Shown here piece by piece: positions 7,112-13,185 of a stretch of DNA of 17,073 nucleotides; within the stretch, counting starts at the first letter, position 1; the number at the start of each line of letters is the position of its first letter. The position numbers and the translations under genes are program-made. Location of the stretch: the NCBI GenBank assembly GCA_029560455.1, contig JAKQKW010000179.1, positions 1-17,073 on the forward strand, in the 5' to 3' direction. The notes beneath the pieces were generated by a model. It ran no database searches, was not told the origin of the DNA, and saw only the letters and a program-made list of their open reading frames with translations. The stretch is from Candidatus Rifleibacteriota bacterium (lineage in GTDB: Bacteria; Riflebacteria; Ozemobacteria; Ozemobacterales; Ozemobacteraceae).

Positions 7112-7148
7112 AACTCCCCTGTGGCATGCCACAGGGGAGTTTTGTTTT
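7112..7148 (+). terminator. Strong Rho-independent terminator
   Basis: A 30-bp perfect palindrome (7112-7141) centred on CATG, giving a 13-bp stem with a 4-nt loop, is followed by TTTTGTTTT on the plus strand. It lies 12 bp after the exported-protein stop codon. Confidence 0.95.
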
Positions 7149-7165
7149 AGCCTGACGCTGATTTG

Positions 7166-7174
7166 TGCTATAAT
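7166..7174 (+). promoter_or_regulatory. Extended -10 promoter of the BMC/trmO/iscU-like/glsA cluster
   Basis: TGCTATAAT is a perfect TATAAT with the TGn extension. The -35 at 17 bp (TTTAGC, 7146-7151) is weak, as is usual for extended -10 promoters. The start would be near 7181, about 50 nt before the first gene. Confidence 0.6.
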
Positions 7175-7233
7175 TCCGGTCAGTGCCAGCAAACCGGGCG
7201 CGGCCGAAGAGGTCTGCCCAAAGAGGGAAAGAA

Positions 7234-7572
7234 ATGAACGAATTAAACAGCAATCGCAGTATTGGCGTCACCATCAGACTGGTTAAGCGCCCATCAAAAG
7301 GTTTCTGGGCGATTCTTGAAGGTCGCCGCGTCGATAATCAGTATTTTGAAAAGTATAAACAGCCGACCGATGCCGTTGGCCTGATTCAGGGCCCGGTCTC
7401 TGCCATTCTCGCCGCTTCCGACATTGCAGAAAAGGCAGCGGCAGTACAGGTCGCCGAAATTCGCGGCGTCTGCCCGACCCACATGACCCTTATCGCCGTC
7501 TACGGCGACACCTCAGCGGTTGAAGCTGCTCTGCAGGCCGTCAACGATCAGCTGTGCGACACACTCTTCTGA
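7234..7572 (+). CDS. BMC-domain protein, apparently circularly permuted (EutS/PduU-like)
   Basis: A 112-residue protein. Residues 46-104 (AVGLIQGPVSAILAASDIAE, then KAAAVQVAEI, then MTLIAVYGDTSAVEAALQAV) follow the bacterial-microcompartment shell fold: a first strand, the Ala-rich helix with 'AADxxxKAAxV', and the 'xxVxGDxxAVxxAL' strand-helix. The strand pair that ends a standard BMC domain is missing; instead residues 9-30 before the core supply strands (SIGVTIRLVKRPSKGFWAIL), and the chain stops shortly after the second helix (LCDTLF). That order is the EutS/PduU circular permutation. The start ATG follows AGAGGG. No other shell genes and no obvious microcompartment enzyme are in the window, so a role in a full shell is unproven. 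It is first in a plus-strand cluster and ends 1 nt before the next start. Confidence 0.65.
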   Translation: MNELNSNRSIGVTIRLVKRPSKGFWAILEGRRVDNQYFEKYKQPTDAVGLIQGPVSAILAASDIAEKAAAVQVAEIRGVCPTHMTLIAVYGDTSAVEAALQAVNDQLCDTLF

Positions 7573-7573
7573 A

Positions 7574-8086
7574 ATGTCCAGTCGCCAGACAATAGAATTC
7601 AAGCCCCTCGGAATTGTTGAATCGCGCTTCGAGCAACAGGCCGGCACACCAATCCAGGGCAAAATGGCACCACAGGAAACTGCGTGCATAAGAGTTTTTG
7701 ACGAATACGCCGCCGGGCTCAAAGATATAGAAGGCTTCAGCCATATTTACGTTTTCTTCAAATTTGACCGTGCCGCTGACAGCCAGCTTCTTGTCAAACC
7801 CTATCTCGATACGGTCGAGCATGGGGTATTTGCGACACGCTCGCCTCTCAGGCCAAATCCACTGGGTATGACCATCGTCAGACTCGACCGGGTAGAAGGC
7901 AATTGTCTTTACATCAGCGGTGTCGACATTCTGAACGGCAGCCCGGTTATCGATATCAAGCCATATATACCCGATTTTGATCATCACCAGCCTGAAAAAA
8001 TCGGCTGGTATCAGGAGAAATCCGACAAAGACCGTCTCGTTTTTGCCGACAACCGTTTTGCCGCAGATGGAGTCAGAAAAAAATGA
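7574..8086 (+). CDS. trmO: Short TrmO-type tRNA methyltransferase (TsaA/YaeB domain)
   Basis: A 170-residue protein consisting essentially of the TrmO beta-barrel domain. TrmO enzymes use S-adenosylmethionine to methylate N6 of threonylcarbamoyl-adenosine 37 in certain tRNAs. Visible family signatures are FKPLGIVES near the N-terminus, GVFATRSPLRPNPLGMT (84-100) and DILNGSPVIDIKPY (118-131). It lacks the extra C-terminal domain of the E. coli-type enzyme, resembling the compact archaeal-type forms, whose substrate is less certain. The ATG at 7574 is chosen because it follows the previous stop by one base; no good Shine-Dalgarno is seen, suggesting translational coupling. An upstream in-frame start at 7520 would overlap the BMC gene by 53 bp. 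The stop overlaps the next start as ATGA. A second, full-length paralogue lies at 11505-12278. Confidence 0.85.
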   Translation: MSSRQTIEFKPLGIVESRFEQQAGTPIQGKMAPQETACIRVFDEYAAGLKDIEGFSHIYVFFKFDRAADSQLLVKPYLDTVEHGVFATRSPLRPNPLGMTIVRLDRVEGNCLYISGVDILNGSPVIDIKPYIPDFDHHQPEKIGWYQEKSDKDRLVFADNRFAADGVRKK

Positions 8087-8604
8087 ATTACAGTGCCAAA
8101 GTTATGCAGCATTTTTACAACCCGACCCGCACAGGCCACCTCGAAAACTACCATGGCATCGGCATGATCGGTGACCCCGACTGCGGTGATTTTGTCGAAA
8201 TGACTGTCTACATTTCTGAAGACAATCAGAAGGTCGAAACCATCAGATACCGAATCAAAGGCTGCCCGGCGGCAATTGCCACCACCAGTATTACCGCTGA
8301 AATAGCCGAGGGACTGCGTATTGAAGACGCGCTCAAGATAACTGACCAGCAGATTGTCGACGCTCTCGATGGACTGCCTGAAAGCAAGATTCACTGTTCA
8401 CTGCTGGCAGTAAGGTCTCTGCAGCTGGCAATTCAGGATGCAATTCTCAAGCGGCTTTTCAAAAAAGCCGGCATCGTCACTTCTGATGCAGAATTCGAAC
8501 AAATGAAAGCTGACGGCCGCCTTAGCGAATATCTGGGCCTGACAACCGGCGAAATCGTTCACAACTGCGATGGCAGCTGCGAAACCAGCGGTATAAAATG
8601 CTGA
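8083..8604 (+). CDS. IscU/NifU-N-like Fe-S cluster scaffold with Cys-rich C-terminal tail
   Basis: A 173-residue protein. Residues 1-125 match the IscU/NifU N-domain: the three cluster-ligand cysteines occur in their usual contexts, C34 in GDPDCGD, C61 in KGCPAAIATTS and C105 in KIHCSLLA. The D of CGD, important for cluster release, is D36. The family assembles transient 2Fe-2S/4Fe-4S clusters for transfer to apoproteins. Unlike housekeeping IscU (about 128 residues), it carries a 45-residue extension ending in CDGSCETSGIKC (C162, C166, C173), which could bind a metal or cluster. No cysteine desulfurase or chaperone gene is adjacent. It overlaps the trmO stop as ATGA and is followed 15 nt later by glsA, consistent with co-transcription. 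Confidence 0.85.
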   Translation: MNYSAKVMQHFYNPTRTGHLENYHGIGMIGDPDCGDFVEMTVYISEDNQKVETIRYRIKGCPAAIATTSITAEIAEGLRIEDALKITDQQIVDALDGLPESKIHCSLLAVRSLQLAIQDAILKRLFKKAGIVTSDAEFEQMKADGRLSEYLGLTTGEIVHNCDGSCETSGIKC

Positions 8605-8619
8605 CCAAGACAGCAGACT

Positions 8620-9543
8620 ATGAATAATATCGATTTTCAGACCTGCATTGAAGAAATTCTCAACGAAACAAGAGACCTGCTTGGCAAAGGGCGGGTCGCT
8701 GATTATATTCCAGCACTGGCCGAAGTAGACCCGAATCAGATCGGTATCGCGGTACAAACGCTTGATGGAAAGACTTTTCAGGCTGGCGACGCGCTTGTTC
8801 CTTTTTCGATTCAGAGCATTTCAAAGGTTTTTGTATTTTCGATGGTGTTCCGGGCCTGGGGTGACAAACTCTGGTCGCGCATGGGCCGCGAACCATCAGG
8901 CAACTCTTTCAATTCGCTGGTGCAGCTCGAGCACGAGAACGGCATTCCGCGTAACCCGTTCATCAATGCGGGGGCGCTTGTATCTACCGACTGCCTGCTG
9001 TCGATCAGCAAAAACCCGCTCAAAGACATTCTCAGTTACGTCAGAGGTCTGGCCGGAAACCCGAAAATCAGCTATGACAGCGTCGTAGCAAATTCCGAGC
9101 GCGAAACCGGCTATCGAAATGCCGCTCTGGTGAACTTCATGAAAAGCTTCGGCAACATCGAAAACGATGTCGAAGCGGTTCTCAACGCCTATTTTCATCA
9201 GTGCGGGCTGATGATGAGCTGCGTCGATCTGGCACGGGCATTCAGTTTTCTTGCAAACAGCGGCGTTAACCCTTTGAATGGTGAGCAGATTCTGACCCAG
9301 AGTCAGGCAAAGCGTGTCAATGCCTTGATGCAGACCTGCGGTCTCTACAATGAATCGGGCGAGTTTGCTTTCTGCGCCGGCTTACCGGGCAAAAGCGGCG
9401 TTGGTGGTGGCATTGTTGCGGTGGTTCCGAAGATGTTCAGTATCTGCGTCTGGTCACCTGAACTGAACCGGCATGGCAACTCACTGGTCGGCATGAAAGC
9501 GCTTGAACTGTTCACCACCCGCACCGGCATCTCGATTTTCTGA
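8620..9543 (+). CDS. glsA: Glutaminase A
   Basis: A 307-residue enzyme of the serine-dependent beta-lactamase-like glutaminase family, which hydrolyses L-glutamine to L-glutamate and ammonia in the cytosol. The catalytic Ser-x-x-Lys is S66-I-S-K69 in FSIQSISKV. Other family stretches are RNPFINAGALV, the SER-ETGYRN region with its conserved Tyr and Asn, and the C-terminal SGEFAFCAGLPGKSGVGGGI. Length is the same as E. coli YbaS/YneH (about 308-310). The ATG is 15 nt after the Fe-S scaffold stop with only a weak ribosome-binding site, so it is probably expressed with the upstream genes. In E. coli YbaS contributes to acid resistance; nothing here shows that role. No clear terminator follows; a short AGCAC/GTGCT pairing at about 9582-9600 is weak. 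Confidence 0.95.
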   Translation: MNNIDFQTCIEEILNETRDLLGKGRVADYIPALAEVDPNQIGIAVQTLDGKTFQAGDALVPFSIQSISKVFVFSMVFRAWGDKLWSRMGREPSGNSFNSLVQLEHENGIPRNPFINAGALVSTDCLLSISKNPLKDILSYVRGLAGNPKISYDSVVANSERETGYRNAALVNFMKSFGNIENDVEAVLNAYFHQCGLMMSCVDLARAFSFLANSGVNPLNGEQILTQSQAKRVNALMQTCGLYNESGEFAFCAGLPGKSGVGGGIVAVVPKMFSICVWSPELNRHGNSLVGMKALELFTTRTGISIF

Positions 9544-9608
9544 GATTTTCCGGCAATGAGGGTGAAAGCAAAGTCTGAGTAGCACTTTCTGTCAGCGTGC
9601 TGCACTGA

Positions 9609-10376
9609 TTATCGAATCATATCTACACGTATGGAAAAACGGCGGTCGGTCTGCGCACGGCCTTGTTTAAGGCTGAGGCTGCCATCTTTACCGATACCGG
9701 CAGAACGTGAACGATCAGCGCCGCCCTGAGTAAGGCCGCCAAATTCTACCCACTGCCCCGGCTCAACTTCAAGCTCGGTAAGCAGCTGCTCGGTGTCGCT
9801 GCCGCTGTCTTCGGCATACCAGACCTGCACCATGACACGGCCGGCTTCGGTCACATGGCCTGAAACCTTTAAACCGTGCGAAATCGTCAGAACATGGGTT
9901 TCATCACCATACCAGCCCGGAAATGAATAAATTCTGATCTGATCGTCAGTAAAAGCTGCCCTGGCAAATTCGAGTGCCACCACGCTTCTTTGTGAACTGC
10001 GCGATGATTGGGTTCGGGTGGTATTGAAGCCAGGGCCACGGCCCGGACCGGTTTTAAGCCGATGCTGTGTTTCGCTGCTATCACCAATGCTTTGCACCGA
10101 AAAGCGCAGCGTAGCAGGCTTACGGTCGAGCGCAGCGACCAGTTTTTCTATTTCCCTGAAGAGCTCTTTGTCGTCGGTATTAACGACAAGGGCATTGATA
10201 TTTGCCGAAGCGACGAAGGTGCCCTGACTGCCAAAGATGCTGGTACAGACAGCTGCAACTGACTCAGGTCTGGCATAGCTAAGCCGGTAAACCCTTATCT
10301 CTGCAGCAAAAGCCGACGAAAGCAAAAGCACTGCCAGCAAAACAGTTGGCAGTATTCGCAAAACCGCTTTAAGCAA
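9609..10376 (-). CDS. Exported protein with a secretin-N-like domain
   Basis: From a TTG start at 10376 this is 255 residues with a canonical signal peptide (LKAVLRILPTVLLAVLLLSSAFA, cleavage about residue 24/25). Residues 27-90 resemble the short secretin N domain (IRVYRLSYARPESVAAVCTS, an FGSQGTF turn, NALVVNTDDKELFREIEKLV, AALDRKP), which in PilQ/GspD repeats before the pore. No pore domain follows; the rest is beta-rich, with a VEPGQWVEFGGLTQGG stretch faintly reminiscent of the GGL motif in secretins, and a Thr/Arg/Ser-rich linker (about 107-130). Reading frame continues upstream to an ATG at 10457 inside the previous gene, but this would add 27 Arg-rich residues before the signal peptide and a 73-bp overlap. 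It is coupled to the upstream zinc-ribbon gene (8-bp gap). A periplasmic partner of a pilus or secretion system is possible; unproven. Confidence 0.7.
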   Translation of the reverse strand: MLKAVLRILPTVLLAVLLLSSAFAAEIRVYRLSYARPESVAAVCTSIFGSQGTFVASANINALVVNTDDKELFREIEKLVAALDRKPATLRFSVQSIGDSSETQHRLKTGPGRGPGFNTTRTQSSRSSQRSVVALEFARAAFTDDQIRIYSFPGWYGDETHVLTISHGLKVSGHVTEAGRVMVQVWYAEDSGSDTEQLLTELEVEPGQWVEFGGLTQGGADRSRSAGIGKDGSLSLKQGRAQTDRRFSIRVDMIR

Positions 10377-10384
10377 CCCGGTTT

Positions 10385-10600
10385 TCAGCCGAAGCGCGGG
10401 CGAAGCAGCCCATGACCGTCGACGGCCATACGGCCTATACCGCTGCAGGTGCTGCATTTCTGGGTTCCACGGCAGAATGGGCAGATGTCTTTCTCCTTGA
10501 ACATATTGCTGGCGGCAATGATACCTTCAACAAACTTGCCAGAACCGCCACAGACGGGACATTTGCCGGTTCCACGGCATTTGGTACAATCGTAACTCAT
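10385..10600 (-). CDS. Small double zinc-ribbon (DnaJ-type CxxCxGxG) protein
   Basis: A 71-residue protein with two tandem modules, each of two CxxC pairs: C5/C8 and C14/C17 (CTKCRGTGKCPVCGGSGK), then C40/C43 and C49/C52 (CPFCRGTQKCSTCSGIG). The CxxCxGxG pattern is that of the DnaJ cysteine-rich domain and predicts two Zn ions. Stand-alone forms like this have no settled function; protein or RNA binding is common speculation. The ATG has a nearby GGAGG about 10 nt upstream and its own promoter 30 bp upstream. It is the first gene of a two-gene unit with the secretin-N-like protein. Confidence 0.8.
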   Translation of the reverse strand: MSYDCTKCRGTGKCPVCGGSGKFVEGIIAASNMFKEKDICPFCRGTQKCSTCSGIGRMAVDGHGLLRPRFG

Positions 10601-10630
10601 CCTCGTGTATCCTCCGTATATCTATGTATT

Positions 10631-10659
10631 ATTTTATGAGATCAGAAAAGAAAGTGCAA
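10631..10659 (-). promoter_or_regulatory. Sigma-70-type promoter of the zinc-ribbon/secretin-N operon
   Basis: Minus strand: TTGCAC (10659-10654), 17-bp spacer, TAAAAT (10636-10631). The predicted start near 10624 leaves a 5' UTR of about 24 nt. It lies between the upstream gene's terminator and this gene. Confidence 0.65.
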
Positions 10660-10667
10660 TACCTTAT

Positions 10668-10706
10668 AAAAAACAATGCCTGAAACCATTTTTAAGGTTT
10701 CAGGCA
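10668..10706 (-). terminator. Rho-independent terminator of the small 53-aa gene
   Basis: An 11-bp perfect stem (TGCCTGAAACC at 10677-10687, GGTTTCAGGCA at 10696-10706) with an 8-nt loop is followed on the minus strand by TTGTTTTTT. Confidence 0.9.
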
Positions 10707-10730
10707 CTATAAAGCTCTATTTTTAGTGCT

Positions 10731-10892
10731 TCAGGGCGTTTTTCTCACCAGAACCCAGGTGGTTCCGTGACTGCCTGCGCGGCCGCAGGGCAGAAAAACC
10801 GTCCCCTTGATGAAGGTTTTCGTCGCTTCGGGATGCTCCTGGCATTTGTAGATGCCGCCAATAACAACACGTTCACCGGTCTTGCCAGTCAT
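10731..10892 (-). CDS. Small conserved-looking protein, putative metal-binding
   Basis: A 53-residue protein: MTGKTGERVVIGGIYKCQEH, then PEATKTFIKGTVFLPCGRAG, then SHGTTWVLVRKTP. C17, H20, C36 and H42 are spaced as in a small zinc ribbon, and the 'GxYKCxxH...FxPC...TTWVLV' layout recalls small rubredoxin-like/YjzC-like proteins of unknown function. An upstream in-frame TTG (10919) exists, but the ATG at 10892 has a strong AAGGAG ribosome-binding site at normal spacing, so it is preferred. It is monocistronic with its own promoter-like sequence and a strong terminator, which supports real expression. Function is unknown. Confidence 0.7.
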   Translation of the reverse strand: MTGKTGERVVIGGIYKCQEHPEATKTFIKGTVFLPCGRAGSHGTTWVLVRKTP

Positions 10893-10982
10893 GTCTGTGG
10901 CTCCTTGAATAAGATGCAACTTTGATCAGAAGAAACATGAATCGGCATATCTCAGGCGGCCGCTGATTAAGGTTGTAATTTT

Positions 10983-10991
10983 ATGATAGCA
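10983..10991 (-). promoter_or_regulatory. Possible extended -10 promoter of the 53-aa gene
   Basis: Minus-strand TGCTATCAT is a TGn-extended -10 with one mismatch; a -35 match is poor. It would give a leader of about 85 nt. Position and direction fit but the motif alone is weak. Confidence 0.35.
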
Positions 10992-11031
10992 CATCCGGGC
11001 GTCGATTGGTCAGCAAATCGCGTCAGACGCA

Positions 11032-11433
11032 TCACACGCCAAGAAAACCCCTGACAACAACATTCAGAACCGCCAGCAGAAACGAAGCGACCAGCGCCAC
11101 GTGCTTCGATGACATTTCAAAATCTTCGAGCATTTTGTCGATAGCGATCAGCATTACCGCAGTCAGAGAAAAGCTCACCAGAAAAGTCGTCACCAGAATG
11201 CCCGAACCGGCAAGCAGCGGCCCGATGATCGGTATAACCGAAATAATCGACAACAGAATCGTAACAATGATCAAAAAAGGTGCCACCAGCAGCGTTCCGA
11301 CAAACATCAGAAAGCTGAAGGCAAGCGCCATGATCAGCGCCGTCTTCTCATCTTTGATTTTAAAACCGGGCACCAGCTTCGAAATAAGGTAAAAAGCCAG
11401 GGTATTAACGCCAACAGTTACGAGAGCTCCCAT
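11032..11433 (-). CDS. Four-helix membrane protein, phage-holin-4/YvlD family-like
   Basis: A 133-residue membrane protein with four hydrophobic segments (about 2-20, 32-52, 55-95 as one or two passes, 110-132). The opening VNTLAFYLISKLVPGFKIKD and TALIMALAFSF match the layout of the YvlD / phage_holin_4 superfamily, in which an 'LxPGFxxxxxxxAllaAl' motif follows the first helix. Members are chromosomal inner-membrane proteins of unknown role, not evidence of a prophage. The ATG at 11433 is chosen because GGAGG lies 9 nt upstream; a longer frame to 11508 would overlap the previous gene and add a Cys-rich non-hydrophobic leader. It lies 71 nt downstream of trmO on the same strand and may share its transcript. 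No clear terminator follows. Confidence 0.75.
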   Translation of the reverse strand: MGALVTVGVNTLAFYLISKLVPGFKIKDEKTALIMALAFSFLMFVGTLLVAPFLIIVTILLSIISVIPIIGPLLAGSGILVTTFLVSFSLTAVMLIAIDKMLEDFEMSSKHVALVASFLLAVLNVVVRGFLGV

Positions 11434-11504
11434 AAGAATTCCTCCGCAATTTTGAATGCACCGGCCGGCTGTCAGCAGCTTTCGACACGGCAAGAAACAG
11501 AACC

Positions 11505-12278
11505 TCAACCCGCCTCTGGAAAAAGCCGGCAGAACTCGCGATGAACCGCCTGATCACTGCTGCTGTCGTCGCCTAGCAATCGATCAAAACTTTCATAGCC
11601 AGATACTATTCTATCGACAAAAATCTGTCGTTCGTCACACCTGAAATAAATGCGCCAGCTTCTGAAGCGCAAAATACCACCGTTATCGGTTTTTATAAAC
11701 TTGTTACGCGTTGCGTCGAACGGGTTGTGCCCCAGTTGAGTATCGATAACCCCGGCCAGATCAACCCCCTGACTGCCGAGAAAATCAAGCTGACTGGCGG
11801 CAATCTCACTGAAATCGATGGCGTATTTTTCTTTAACTACGTTCTCGAGCCAGCCACGCCGCGACCCCGGGAAACTGTCATATTCGCAGATGTAAGGTTT
11901 TATATCGAGAACCGGGGTGTTATTGAGAAGGTCTGAGCCCGCCACATAGACACGGTTACCGCTGATACGCTTCAACTCGACACAACTGAGCCCGAGCGAA
12001 TTGGGGCGGTAAGGCGAACGGGTCGCGAAAACCCCCTTGCGGCCGCGGCCATCGGAATAAGGTGGGTTGGTCAGGGGTTTCCAGCTGGTGTTGTGATGAA
12101 AAACATACAGCAGCCAGACCCGGTCGAAGCCTTCAAGATCTTTAAGACCCTGCTCGTAGTTAAAGCCTTTTACCAGTTCAATATGGCCCTCTGATTCAGA
12201 GAGAACGCCCTGCATCGGCTGCTCCTGATGGTAGCCGCGACTGCAACGCATGTAACCAATAGGCGAAAAACTGAACAT
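11505..12278 (-). CDS. trmO: tRNA (t6A37-N6) methyltransferase TrmO, full-length
   Basis: A 257-residue enzyme matching the bacterial TrmO/YaeB layout. The N-terminal SAM-binding barrel has FSPIGYMRC, KGVFATRSPYRPNSLG (81-96) and DLLNNTPVLDIKPY (116-129), followed by a C-terminal domain of about 110 residues ending like the E. coli type (NKFIKTDNGG...FRSWRIYFRCDERQIFVDRI). It methylates N6 of t6A37 in tRNA-Thr-type substrates, improving ACY decoding. Length is slightly above the E. coli protein (about 235). The last 25 residues (Ser/Asp-rich, then REFCRLFPEAG) are an extra tail. The start overlaps the hydrolase stop (TGATG), so the two are coupled. This is the better candidate for the housekeeping TrmO; the copy at 7574-8086 is shorter and diverged. 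Confidence 0.93.
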   Translation of the reverse strand: MFSFSPIGYMRCSRGYHQEQPMQGVLSESEGHIELVKGFNYEQGLKDLEGFDRVWLLYVFHHNTSWKPLTNPPYSDGRGRKGVFATRSPYRPNSLGLSCVELKRISGNRVYVAGSDLLNNTPVLDIKPYICEYDSFPGSRRGWLENVVKEKYAIDFSEIAASQLDFLGSQGVDLAGVIDTQLGHNPFDATRNKFIKTDNGGILRFRSWRIYFRCDERQIFVDRIVSGYESFDRLLGDDSSSDQAVHREFCRLFPEAG

Positions 12279-13009
12279 CAGAAGCCTTCGTGCTGTAACC
12301 GTTCGGTGAATTTTTCCCAGGCGTCGAACCAGTCGGCAGGCCGCATCATGTGCTCAGAAAGTTCATATTCGTGATACTCAAGCTTTTCAGGTGCGCTCTG
12401 ATACAGGGGTCGAAGTTTTTCAGCAAAGCCCCGTACCGCCTCGGGTCTGACGACAGTGTCGCTGCCGGCAGCGACCATGAACAGCGAAGCCGGAAAAACC
12501 TCAGCAATATGGTCAGCCGGGCCACAGGTTTCTGCCGGACTTGGGGGCAGCTGACCCGCCGCTTCGCGGGTTCTGAAATCAGGCGTAGCAATAAAAGGTG
12601 CAACCAGATCAGGCCGTGCAGCCATGCACAGTTGCGCAAACGCAACATGCCCACCCATCGAAATGCCGGCAACACAAACTTTTTTGCCGCTTGCGCGCAG
12701 TTGCTGCATCAGCTGATTGACTTCGGAAGCGTGCTGCAGCACTATCGAGAGCAACAGATGATGCCGGGCATGGCCAGCCTGTTCCTGAAATATTTCGAGC
12801 AGGCCATCCTGACGCGAACCGTGATGCGGTGCATCGACAGCTATGGCAAAGAACCCCGAAGCTCTTAGACGCTGGAGTTCTGGCAGCTGAACCTCTTTTG
12901 AAACCCCCAGACCATGAAGAATGATGACAGCAGAATGATGATTCTGGTCACCGGCACACAAAGCCTCTAAGTCAAGCCCGGGAAGATGAAAAATTCTCTG
13001 AAATGCCAC
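12278..13009 (-). CDS. Alpha/beta-hydrolase fold protein (esterase/dienelactone-hydrolase-like)
   Basis: A 243-residue cytoplasmic hydrolase with a GTG start preceded by GGAGG. Seen motifs are the oxyanion-hole stretch ILHGLGVSKE (30-39), the nucleophile elbow G-I-S117-M-G-G, the probable acid D184 in AAGSDTVV and the catalytic H220 in LSEHMM. APHHGSR (60-66) is typical of the YitV/BAAT-like group of serine hydrolases. No signal peptide is present. The substrate (carboxylic ester, thioester or peptide) cannot be inferred. The 3' end overlaps trmO by one base (TGATG), giving a two-gene, possibly three-gene, unit. The promoter is probably the extended -10 at 13066-13074. Confidence 0.85.
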   Translation of the reverse strand: MAFQRIFHLPGLDLEALCAGDQNHHSAVIILHGLGVSKEVQLPELQRLRASGFFAIAVDAPHHGSRQDGLLEIFQEQAGHARHHLLLSIVLQHASEVNQLMQQLRASGKKVCVAGISMGGHVAFAQLCMAARPDLVAPFIATPDFRTREAAGQLPPSPAETCGPADHIAEVFPASLFMVAAGSDTVVRPEAVRGFAEKLRPLYQSAPEKLEYHEYELSEHMMRPADWFDAWEKFTERLQHEGF

Positions 13010-13065
13010 ACCAGCCTCCGCTAGATTCTGCGTGCCGACCGACCGCCGCAGAAATGGTTTAGAAA

Positions 13066-13074
13066 ATTATAACA
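13066..13074 (-). promoter_or_regulatory. Extended -10 promoter of the hydrolase-trmO operon
   Basis: Minus strand TGTTATAAT: perfect TATAAT (13071-13066) with a TGn extension. There is no good -35. The predicted start is near 13059, about 50 nt before the GTG. Confidence 0.55.
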
Positions 13075-13185
13075 TAAAGCATTGAAGAAAACTCACGCCT
13101 GCGCTAGCATTACCCAGCCCCGCTCAAACTCGCAGTTCAGCAAAATGAGGCGTATGAAGCGGTTGCTCAGACAGGAAAACATTAT

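Noticed and set aside
11032..11433. Prophage signal from a 'phage holin family' membrane protein
   Set aside because: The family is mostly chromosomal (YvlD-type) and no phage structural, lysis or integrase genes are nearby.
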